From assembly GCA_031279795.1 (NCBI GenBank), contig JAITHZ010000378.1, positions 1 through 5,700 of the forward strand: DNA of 5,700 nt, read 5' to 3'. Below, piece by piece: positions 1 through 5,428 of the stretch. Numbering within the stretch: the stretch's first letter is position 1; the number at the start of each line of letters is the position of its first letter. The translations under genes and the position numbers were made by a program. Under the pieces are notes generated by a model. It was not told the origin of the DNA. It was given only the letters and a program-made list of their open reading frames with translations, and ran no database searches. The DNA is from Bacteroidales bacterium (GTDB lineage: Bacteria > Bacteroidota > Bacteroidia > Bacteroidales > WRGA01).

Positions 1-1
1 A

Positions 2-250
2 ATGTTGAGCGCTATGATTCCCAATTGGATACATGCAATAAACAAAACGCTTTATCATATTTTGACTGCTTTTCTGGGTAAATCGCGCGCAGCAGTGACG
101 CTCATTGCCATGTTGATCGGTTTTCCTGTTTACAAGTGGGATTTTTTCTTCGGCTCTACAACAAATGCCATTGTGATTGTGCTACAGTTTATTTCGTCAA
201 TAACGGATGCTGTTGCCTCTAAATTGTACCTTTTTATCTCGGCGGCATAA
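2..250 (+). CDS. Small membrane protein or C-terminal end of a larger one (possibly partial)
   Basis: The frame is open from the left edge and stops at TAA 248-250, giving 82 residues if the ATG at position 2 is the start. That ATG lies at the very edge, so the gene may begin upstream and this may be only its C-terminus. Two hydrophobic stretches are visible, about residues 30-44 and 54-67, each long enough to enter a membrane. Between them is a short aromatic, charged turn (YKWDFFFG). There is no lipobox and no recognisable family motif. It converges on the lipoprotein gene on the opposite strand, with 93 bp between the two stop codons. I do not recognise the family and assign no function. 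A non-coding frame is possible but less likely, given the coherent membrane-like pattern. Confidence 0.45.
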   Translation: MLSAMIPNWIHAINKTLYHILTAFLGKSRAAVTLIAMLIGFPVYKWDFFFGSTTNAIVIVLQFISSITDAVASKLYLFISAA

Positions 251-270
251 AACGATTGAACTCAAGCCTC

Positions 271-331
271 AGAACGAGGATAACGCAATGTTGTATTTTT
301 TGCTAAATTAAATTTGCGTTATCCACGTTCT
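271..331. terminator. 18-bp inverted repeat between convergent genes, likely bidirectional terminator
   Basis: Left arm 271-288 and right arm 314-331 are reverse complements at 17 of 18 positions; the single mismatch is near the outer third. They enclose a 25-nt AT-rich loop. The stem includes a GC-containing core (GAACGAGGATAACGC). It sits exactly between two genes that point at each other (stops at 250 and 344), where a shared terminator is expected. Neither side has a classic T-run directly after the stem, so the hairpin is clear but termination is inferred. A REP-like or mobile palindromic repeat is an alternative. Confidence 0.5.
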
Positions 332-343
332 AAAAATGTCAGT

Positions 344-925
344 TCATTTTGCAACCGAAATTGAAGTCGCCTCAAATGTAAACGAATAATCATTGGGGTC
401 GCCTGTTTTTTTCCTGCGTTCTTCTGCTGCCTGTTTTGCCTCTTCTGCTTTTTCGGCTTGCGTTTTTATGCCAAAAATCTTCATTTTATCGCTTTTTTCT
501 TCAGCAACAGTGTCTTTTTCCCAGTCTTTATGGGTGTAATGCACCACACCTTTAATGGCAAATTTGGTATTGATACCATGTTTTTGCCCGTTGGAATCGT
601 AAATTTCAGCATCGGAAAGTTGAAACTTTTCGGGCAACCACAGACAATTGGGGTTTTGTCCAAAATTCAGTTTTACTTCTGCAAAAGCGTCTTGTCGCTG
701 TTGCATACTGGAATTCACCATCCCTGCAGAGACTTTGTCGTTCACTACCATCATACCGCCCGCTCTGCCAGAGGCAATGGCAATATAACCGACAAGTTCA
801 ACCTCTTTTCCATCATAATCGTAACTCGAATTGAGTTTTTTGACAATTTCTGCTGTGGCGCTGTCTCCACCGCATCCTGCAAAAATTACCGTACAAATCA
901 ACGAAAAAATTAAAACTGTTCTCAT
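344..925 (-). CDS. Hypothetical lipoprotein, possible OB-fold-like beta domain
   Basis: This is a 193-residue predicted lipoprotein. A short signal peptide ends in the lipobox F-A-G-C, with lipidation expected at Cys18, followed by GGDS. The mature part begins with a helical stretch and then strand-like segments with a G-x-x-V-x-x-x-G pattern (DGKEVELVGYI, residues 38-48). Further candidate strands are at about 121-130 and 181-191. This arrangement recalls OB-fold periplasmic proteins, but that is inference from pattern only. Residues about 152-174 form a very charged Lys/Glu/Ala-rich helix, likely a coiled coil or linker inserted before the last strand. A second Cys, Cys94, is in the middle. 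The start at 925 is supported by the signal peptide beginning there and by a promoter about 40 bp upstream. It lies 101 bp downstream of another lipoprotein gene on the same strand. Function unknown. Confidence 0.8.
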   Translation of the reverse strand: MRTVLIFSLICTVIFAGCGGDSATAEIVKKLNSSYDYDGKEVELVGYIAIASGRAGGMMVVNDKVSAGMVNSSMQQRQDAFAEVKLNFGQNPNCLWLPEKFQLSDAEIYDSNGQKHGINTKFAIKGVVHYTHKDWEKDTVAEEKSDKMKIFGIKTQAEKAEEAKQAAEERRKKTGDPNDYSFTFEATSISVAK

Positions 926-966
926 TTTACTTAAAGATTTTAATGATTATGTAATTTATTTCCCTG

Positions 967-999
967 CAAAATTACAACTTTTCTGTATATTTTCTCAAT
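967..999 (-). promoter_or_regulatory. Predicted Bacteroidetes-type promoter for the 344-925 lipoprotein gene
   Basis: Read on the minus strand, TAATTTTG at 974-967 matches the Bacteroidetes -7 consensus TAnnTTTG fully. A -33-like ATTG lies at 999-996 (consensus TTTG, one mismatch), with a 21-nt spacer. The inferred transcription start is near 960, giving a leader of about 35 nt before the ATG at 925. It suggests this gene can be transcribed separately from the VWA-like lipoprotein gene upstream. It is a sequence match only. Confidence 0.5.
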
Positions 1000-1025
1000 T
1001 AATCTCGCTTTTTTTTATGTGCAGA

Positions 1026-1046
1026 CTCAATTTTCAATGTTCAATT
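1026..1046. repeat. Three degenerate heptamers overlapping a stop codon
   Basis: Three consecutive 7-mers, CTCAATT, TTCAATG and TTCAATT on the + strand, cover the last codons and the stop (TCA at 1027-1029, TGA on the minus strand) of the VWA-like lipoprotein gene. The unit length is the same as in the large arrays at 2508-2710, though the sequence differs. It could be chance low complexity, or a short relic of the same type of repeat. Confidence 0.4.
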
Positions 1047-2418
1047 TAGTTGTAGTTTTTTCGGTGGCATTTGTTACCAAGCCCGCCCTGATTGCGTTAA
1101 TCAGTTCCCGCAGATAGCAGGTTTGCGTGGCATTAATGGGGTCTGAAGCAATGGCGCTGTCGTTGTTGTTTGAAAGCGAGGAACACCATGCTGGAAGTCC
1201 TGTCATGTCAAGGCTTACGGTGATGTTGTCTCCGTCTTGCGTTTTTTCGCGTGACAGATGTATGTCAAAAAACGTATTTTGTACATTTACTAAATCTTGT
1301 TTTTCTGATTCAATCAGTACATTGGCATAAGTTTTTATATATTCTCTGTTTTTTACATATTCGGGAAAATCATTCAGCGAAATTCTCACCTGCAACGTAT
1401 CGTCGCCTTCGCTGACATCCTTAAAGCGGAAGGCCGGCTTTCCCGATGCTATGAAATGCACTTCGTTAGTCACCGGATGGCTGAACGCCGGTATCACATT
1501 CCCTGCATGAACCTTTTCCATGAAATCTTTAACAATTTTACTGCTGCCCAGCACAAAAACAAAGAAGGGACGCTTAATCTTGCTTAGAGGCACTTTGCCG
1601 TCGTTGTAGGTAAAATAGTCGCCAGAAAATTCACCCAGAAAGCGGTAAATCGAAACCGAAAAATCGGAACGTTGTTTCTTTTCCCGAATAAAAACCTGCT
1701 TGACTTTTTCCAGTAAATCGTTGTTTCTTCGGCTGATTTCTGCTATCGTTTTGCCTTTTATATTTTCGTCGGAAATGATAGCATCCGTCACAAAAAAACT
1801 GACGGCATCTTCAGCAGTTAAATCCAATACGTTTTCAATTATTTTGTCTAATTGAGAGGAACGTCCGATTTCTATTCGCTGGTTGTTGCGACCGGCTAAT
1901 TTTGCGGAAAAGGCAGTGTAGCTTACCTGCTTTTTCAGTTTTTCGTCGTACAGATAACAGTCGGCTTTTCCCGTTCCGCCATATTCGTCGGGTACCAGTA
2001 AGGAGGTTACAGCTGCAAAAACCGGACACTGCATGTAGCCCTTCATGCTCCCCGATGTTTCAAGAATAATATTGACACCCTGCACTTGCACCTGATTGCA
2101 TGTTTCGCACCAGCTGATCGTCTCTCGGTAATAATCTTTCTCAAAAGTTTTCCCACATTCGGAACGAATGTAGGTTATTTTTTTCGCTACGACATCTTTA
2201 ACATAATCCCGCTCATTACAATTTTCATAACGAACGATTGGATATTCATCAGGAGCATACGCATAAAAAAGCGAATCAAGGCTGGCTGCATCAGTGGCTG
2301 TAATGGATTCCAGTTCATTGATCTTTTTATCCAGCCGAGCTTTCGGGTCTTCGCAACTGCTGATTAATCCACCCACAGTAAGTGCACATATTAATGAAAG
2401 TAAGGGTTGTTTTTTCAT
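1027..2418 (-). CDS. Lipoprotein with a von Willebrand factor A-like domain (Glu-type MIDAS)
   Basis: This is a 463-residue predicted lipoprotein. The signal peptide ends in I-S-S-C with lipidation at Cys22, followed by acidic residues (EDP). Residues about 25-110 form a charged N-terminal region with Cys67, Cys89 and a C104-x-x-C107 pair. A VWA-like core follows: the strand VNIIL runs into E120-T-S-G-S124, matching the metal-site motif DxSxS except that Glu replaces the first Asp. The segment at 186-191 (GRSSQLD) fits the usual Thr/Ser loop, and the strand ending V-T-D212 fits the conserved TDG-type Asp. Strand-rich segments up to about residue 440 look like further beta structure. VWA domains usually bind a protein ligand through a divalent cation; whether Glu120 supports this is uncertain. 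The start is set by the signal peptide and a well-placed promoter. The last codons lie in heptamer repeats. Biological role unknown. Confidence 0.85.
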   Translation of the reverse strand: MKKQPLLSLICALTVGGLISSCEDPKARLDKKINELESITATDAASLDSLFYAYAPDEYPIVRYENCNERDYVKDVVAKKITYIRSECGKTFEKDYYRETISWCETCNQVQVQGVNIILETSGSMKGYMQCPVFAAVTSLLVPDEYGGTGKADCYLYDEKLKKQVSYTAFSAKLAGRNNQRIEIGRSSQLDKIIENVLDLTAEDAVSFFVTDAIISDENIKGKTIAEISRRNNDLLEKVKQVFIREKKQRSDFSVSIYRFLGEFSGDYFTYNDGKVPLSKIKRPFFVFVLGSSKIVKDFMEKVHAGNVIPAFSHPVTNEVHFIASGKPAFRFKDVSEGDDTLQVRISLNDFPEYVKNREYIKTYANVLIESEKQDLVNVQNTFFDIHLSREKTQDGDNITVSLDMTGLPAWCSSLSNNNDSAIASDPINATQTCYLRELINAIRAGLVTNATEKTTTKLNIEN

Positions 2419-2454
2419 TTTTTTGTCAAGTTAATAAATTAAATTTTAAAACCA

Positions 2455-2486
2455 CAAAAATAAACATATTTACTATATCAGCCAAA
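2455..2486 (-). promoter_or_regulatory. Strong predicted Bacteroidetes promoter for the VWA-like lipoprotein gene
   Basis: On the minus strand, TTTG at 2486-2483 and TATTTTTG at 2462-2455 are separated by 20 nt. Both match the Bacteroidetes primary sigma factor consensus (TTTG about 20 nt before TAnnTTTG) without mismatch. The inferred start near 2448 leaves a leader of about 30 nt before the ATG at 2418. The leader is A/T-rich, has no Shine-Dalgarno sequence and has a run of A just before the ATG, as is usual in this phylum. Confidence 0.65.
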
Positions 2487-2507
2487 AATTTCATCCAATT
2501 TTTTGCG

Positions 2508-2610
2508 AATTACAATTACGAATTAAGAATTAAGAATTAAGAATTACGAATTAAGAATTAAGAATTAAGAATTACGAATTAAGAATTAAGAATTAAGAAT
2601 TAAGAATTAG
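2508..2610. repeat. Heptanucleotide tandem array (AATTAAG/AATTACG) with 28-bp higher-order period
   Basis: Thirteen consecutive 7-bp units run from 2514 to 2604, flanked by partial units (AATTAC at 2508 and AATTAG at 2605). The units are AATTAAG, except that units 1, 5 and 9 are AATTACG. The variant therefore recurs every fourth unit and creates a 28-bp repeat (2514-2541, 2542-2569, 2570-2597). That pattern suggests growth by duplication of a four-unit block rather than of single heptamers. No coding role is visible. Copy-number change by slipped replication is plausible. Confidence 0.95.
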
Positions 2611-2710
2611 GTACTAATCACTAATCACTAATCATTAATTCTTATCTGTTTTATGTTAATTTTCTATCCACTATTTTCAATTCTTAATTCTTAATTCTTA
2701 ATTCTTAATT
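2577..2710. repeat. Perfect 32-bp inverted repeat built from heptamers
   Basis: The last four full heptamers of the array (2577-2608) are the exact reverse complement of 2679-2710, which contains four AATTCTT units plus AATT. The arms enclose 70 nt (2609-2678) and could form a long all-AT-rich cruciform or RNA hairpin. The arms are low in complexity, so independent amplification of similar heptamers on both strands is an alternative to duplication-inversion. Confidence 0.9.
2613..2640. repeat. Second heptamer array (ACTAATC x3 plus ATTAATT)
   Basis: Three exact tandem copies of ACTAATC (2613-2619, 2620-2626, 2627-2633) are followed by a degenerate copy, ATTAATT (2634-2640). The unit differs from that of the neighbouring array but has the same 7-bp length, and the two arrays are separated by only 2 bp. 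It lies inside the loop of the 32-bp inverted repeat. Confidence 0.85.
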
Positions 2711-2956
2711 AATTGTGTATTTTGCATACACCCGTTTGTTATTTCGCGAAAAGAGCCATCTCTTCATGAATTTATGCGAAATTGGTAAAAACATTCTACA
2801 GTCTGGTTGAAAGGGATTATTTTCGGAAAATAATCCTGTAATAAGGTTGTAATTTCCCTCATTTAGTTTATCGTGTTTCTCACTATAAAATTGGATTATT
2901 TGTGAGTTATTATAGAAATTAGCTAAAAAAAACAATATTGTTAATGGAAAACGCAT
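2705..2956 (-). CDS. Doubtful small hypothetical ORF or gene remnant
   Basis: This open frame of 83 codons begins with a hydrophobic, signal-like N-terminus (MRFPLTILFFLANFY). It continues as a basic, aromatic-rich sequence ending in YAKYTIN. The last codon and the TAA stop fall inside the AATTCTT repeat, so the natural end may have been overwritten. There is no lipobox, no recognised motif and no convincing TAnnTTTG promoter upstream. In DNA this AT-rich an open frame of this length is somewhat unusual but not decisive. It could be a small secreted protein, a decayed gene or chance; I lean towards a remnant or chance. Confidence 0.25.
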   Translation of the reverse strand: MRFPLTILFFLANFYNNSQIIQFYSEKHDKLNEGNYNLITGLFSENNPFQPDCRMFLPISHKFMKRWLFSRNNKRVYAKYTIN

Positions 2957-3025
2957 AAAATTGCATATAAAAATATCAAAAAATTATACAGAAAGATAAT
3001 AATTCATTGTGAAAAAAGGATGACT

Positions 3026-3054
3026 TTTGCCAGCGAAATGATGACGTATTTTTA
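3026..3054 (+). promoter_or_regulatory. Weak candidate promoter for the fimbrillin-like gene
   Basis: TTTG at 3026-3029 and TATTTTTA at 3047-3054 resemble the -33 and -7 elements of Bacteroidetes promoters. The last base of the -7 box differs from consensus and the 17-nt spacer is shorter than the usual 19-21. It would give a leader of about 70 nt before the ATG at 3131. No better TAnnTTTG match exists in the 174 bp upstream of the gene, so the true promoter may be atypical or regulated. Confidence 0.25.
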
Positions 3055-3109
3055 GCTAATTAAAAACAAATGAAATAAAAATACAGATTCATGAATTAAA
3101 TTTATTTAT

Positions 3110-3126
3110 ACAAACAAAAAATCAAG
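3110..3126 (+). repeat. 17-nt leader shared by both fimbrillin-like genes (copy 1)
   Basis: The sequence ACAAACAAAAAATCAAG occurs 4 nt before the ATG of the first fimbrillin-like gene and again, identical, 5 nt before the second. Sequence further upstream is not shared. Preservation right next to the start codon suggests either a translation-enhancing A-rich leader or the edge of the duplicated unit. Confidence 0.85.
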
Positions 3127-3130
3127 AGAA

Positions 3131-5335
3131 ATGAGAAAAAGATTTATGAATGCCAGTTGCAAGGCGCTGTTAGCAATATTGTTGCTGACAGGCTGCAACA
3201 GTGAGGAAACGTTGCTGGTAAACAACGACGCGCTTCCTGCAGAAAAGGGCAGTCTGTCCTTTGTGCTTCCGCTGGGCAAAAAAGGCCCGGTGACTTATGC
3301 TTCCGTAGCCGGCAAGGATGCCGAGTACGAATTGGAGAATCTGTTTATTTACTGGTTCAAGGACATTGGCGGCGGTAATTACGAGCTGTTCAAGACGTTC
3401 AGCTATGGCGTGGGGGCCGACAACATCACGCTGTCGAATACGGCGCTGACCTCTCATGCGAGCTCGACGGTAGCCACAGTAATGGTTGGAGACGAAACTG
3501 CGGCTTCGCGTTTCTACATTGTAGCAAACGTCAACGGCACAGGCATTGCGGCTCATGCACTGACCAACCTGGCGGCAGGCGCGTCTGAAACCGCTCTGCA
3601 AGAAGCGTTTGCCAATGCATTGGCGGTAGATACGAATGGAAATCTGGAGCTGATCCAGACGCCGCTCCCAATGTCGGTGATTGACGACGGGAGTACGCCC
3701 GGCGGGTTCGTCACCGTAGCAAGTCCTGCTGCGGGAGGCACCATCAGCGGCGTACATCTGAAACGCCGCGTAGCCCGCTTCGACATTATCAACACGGAGT
3801 CCTACTCCAATTTTGAAGTCACCCGCGTAATCGTTAACCGTGCGCAGCGGGCGGGATGGTTGCACGATGTTGCTTTCGCAGACACCGATCCGTATTTTGA
3901 CGAAGGCGTGACGATTATCGACGCTTCGCTCACAGCCAACGGCCCAGCCGGTATTGCTCTGGGCGACAACGACCACGACGGTCTTGACGATGCTTTCGCT
4001 CCCGGAGCTCCTACAGAAAAGGATTCCACTTTCCTGAACGAATCCGTCTTCTACCTGTGGCCTACCGTGCTGAAGCAAAACGATGGAGTAGACCCGACTG
4101 ACGGAACGGAAATCGTGATAGAAGGCAAGTACTACGGAAGCGTCATTCGTCTCTACAAACTGAAATTGTCGAAGGATCAGACAGTCGAAGCCAATAAGGT
4201 TTACCGGATAAAAATAGCCCGACACGCAGAAACCCAGCTGAAGTTTGAACTGATTGTGGACGACTGGGATGACGAATTTGATTATCCGACCGCCAATGCC
4301 GGTTCTTCGGTAAACTGGGCAAGTGCAACCTTCGCTGCGCCAGGAGTAACGGCGTCGACAGGATTGCCCGCCAACTACGAATACGCTTCTTCCAGTTCTG
4401 CGCCGGTTGATGTAACGATTGTCACCACCGGAACTAACCTGACAACCAGCGGACACGTAACCACAGTCCGTATCCTGCCAAAGGCCGGTGCGTACTATCT
4501 GGCGAGCGACCTGGCAGATACGCAGGCGGCAACTATCGTCAGCAACACTGTGCTTACTTATGGCGCTTACTACACCACCACGCACATCATTTCCATGCCG
4601 CCTACGGACGCGCCGATAGAAACCATGCTGGTAATAACCAATGCTGCCAACGAGTACGATTCGCAGAAAATCACGCTGAAAAGCAACAATTATGCCAAAA
4701 CCGGTTTCAAACCTGTCAAGAAAGGCAACCTGCTCTGGGCGCCGGTGAACGTGGGCGCTACCGTGCTGGACAGTACCGGTTCATCTTTCACGTCAGCTAA
4801 TGGTGGATACCATTTCCAGTGGGGACGAAATCTGGGCTGGGACCCCAATTATACTCTTCAGTCAACTGATAAGCAGGCTGGCCCCATAACTCCTGCTCAA
4901 CTGGCAAGCTACGCAGACAAGTTTATCTCAATGAGCAGCAATGCCGACTGGCTGAATCCTTCGGATGACGACGCGTGGGGAGGTGAAAGCCTTGATCCGG
5001 CAAAAATGCAGGGTCCCTGTCCTCCAGGATGGCGCGTCCCGACAAGCGCAGAGCTAAACACTCTTTTCTCAGGCACCAACGCATGGAAAGGTAATAACAA
5101 GGTTCTTACTTGCGATGATGGCAAGGTTTATCTGCAGGCAGCAGGCTATCATAATTATGACACTGCCTTAGGACAAGTTGGCAGTCGCGGTTATTACTGG
5201 AGCGCTACCAAAACTAGTGGGACGCCTGGTAATTCTGCTTTTTTACGATTTCAAAATGGAGGAGGAAGCCAGGGCATTCAGCAAGATGGTCGGGTAATAG
5301 CGTATCCCATCCGTGCGGTACGTGACATACCATAG
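3131..5335 (+). CDS. Fimbrillin-like (FimA/Mfa1-type) lipoprotein with C-terminal FISUMP domain
   Basis: This is a 734-residue surface lipoprotein. The signal peptide ends in L-T-G-C with lipidation at Cys22. Residues about 40-80 (LSFVLPL, then ELENLFIYWF) fit the first strands of FimA/Mfa-type fimbrillins, and fimbrillin-like beta structure seems to extend to about 385. Inside it, D279-N-D-H-D-G-L-D-D287 is a DxDxDGxxD calcium-type loop. Residues about 390-520 are Ser/Thr/Ala-rich and beta-like. From about 525 a FISUMP domain begins: LLWAPVNVGA (534-543), FQWGR (562-566), GPCPPGWRVPTSAEL (628-642), AAGYHNYD (670-677), GYYWSAT (687-693) and IRAVRD (727-732). Cys630 and Cys661 could form a disulfide. 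Known fimbrillins are secreted as lipoproteins, trimmed by a protease and polymerised by strand exchange; FISUMP domains resemble C-type lectins. A pilus tip or adhesin subunit is inferred. The start is supported by the identical MRKR opening of the next gene, 93 bp downstream. Confidence 0.85.
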   Translation: MRKRFMNASCKALLAILLLTGCNSEETLLVNNDALPAEKGSLSFVLPLGKKGPVTYASVAGKDAEYELENLFIYWFKDIGGGNYELFKTFSYGVGADNITLSNTALTSHASSTVATVMVGDETAASRFYIVANVNGTGIAAHALTNLAAGASETALQEAFANALAVDTNGNLELIQTPLPMSVIDDGSTPGGFVTVASPAAGGTISGVHLKRRVARFDIINTESYSNFEVTRVIVNRAQRAGWLHDVAFADTDPYFDEGVTIIDASLTANGPAGIALGDNDHDGLDDAFAPGAPTEKDSTFLNESVFYLWPTVLKQNDGVDPTDGTEIVIEGKYYGSVIRLYKLKLSKDQTVEANKVYRIKIARHAETQLKFELIVDDWDDEFDYPTANAGSSVNWASATFAAPGVTASTGLPANYEYASSSSAPVDVTIVTTGTNLTTSGHVTTVRILPKAGAYYLASDLADTQAATIVSNTVLTYGAYYTTTHIISMPPTDAPIETMLVITNAANEYDSQKITLKSNNYAKTGFKPVKKGNLLWAPVNVGATVLDSTGSSFTSANGGYHFQWGRNLGWDPNYTLQSTDKQAGPITPAQLASYADKFISMSSNADWLNPSDDDAWGGESLDPAKMQGPCPPGWRVPTSAELNTLFSGTNAWKGNNKVLTCDDGKVYLQAAGYHNYDTALGQVGSRGYYWSATKTSGTPGNSAFLRFQNGGGSQGIQQDGRVIAYPIRAVRDIP

Positions 5336-5375
5336 CAGCTATAAACGTAAGTTAAGAAATAATAAGAAATTTCAC

Positions 5376-5394
5376 AAAGGTTTATAAAGCCTTT
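5376..5394 (+). other. Small hairpin between the tandem fimbrillin-like genes
   Basis: AAAGGTTT and AAGCCTTT pair over 8 positions (one G-T wobble) around a 3-nt loop ATA. The stem is AT-rich and no T-run follows, so it is not a convincing terminator. It lies in the 93-bp gap between the two genes, where no TAnnTTTG promoter is visible. It may mark an mRNA processing or attenuation site, or be chance. Confidence 0.3.
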
Positions 5395-5406
5395 AAGAAT
5401 AAAAGA

Positions 5407-5423
5407 ACAAACAAAAAATCAAG
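5407..5423 (+). repeat. 17-nt leader shared by both fimbrillin-like genes (copy 2)
   Basis: This is the identical copy of the leader at 3110-3126, located 5 nt upstream of the second gene's ATG. It supports the start at 5429 and a common origin of the 5' ends of the two genes. Confidence 0.85.
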
Positions 5424-5428
5424 TAAAA

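Larger units (their letters stand above)
2419..3130. other. AT-rich divergent intergenic region with heptamer arrays
   Basis: These 712 bp separate the minus-strand lipoprotein gene from the plus-strand fimbrillin-like gene. From left to right they hold the minus-strand promoter (2455-2486), a heptamer satellite (2508-2610), a second heptamer array (2613-2640), an inverted heptamer array (2679-2710), and a doubtful minus-strand ORF (2705-2956). A very AT-rich segment with a weak candidate promoter for the fimbrillin-like gene completes it. No tRNA, structured RNA or transposase remnant was recognised. The base composition is far lower in GC than in the coding region to the right. Confidence 0.7.

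Noticed and set aside
458..913. A 151-codon open frame on the plus strand opposite the 344-925 lipoprotein gene
   Set aside because: It is antisense to a gene with a clear lipoprotein signal and promoter. The translation is Phe/His/Cys-rich with no coherent pattern.
2086..2367. A 93-codon plus-strand frame opposite the VWA-like lipoprotein gene
   Set aside because: It is the reverse-strand shadow of the N-terminal coding region. The Ile/Phe-rich translation follows from the opposite strand's Asp/Glu/Lys codons.
2577..2710. An invertible promoter switch upstream of the adhesin gene
   Set aside because: There is no promoter-like sequence in the enclosed 70 nt in either orientation, no recombinase gene in the window, and low-complexity arms. 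It is kept only as a point to test.
2508..2710. A CRISPR array
   Set aside because: The repeats are contiguous 7-bp units without unique spacers, and no cas genes are present.
3170..4585. A 471-codon open frame on the minus strand opposite the fimbrillin-like gene
   Set aside because: It lies wholly antisense to a well-supported lipoprotein gene and has an Arg/Cys/Val-rich composition without motifs or signal. It is explained by the higher GC content and codon bias of the sense gene.
3131..5335. A diversity-generating retroelement target (variable C-terminal lectin-like domain)
   Set aside because: No template repeat, reverse transcriptase or initiation-of-homing motif is visible. FISUMP domains are common in this phylum without such systems.
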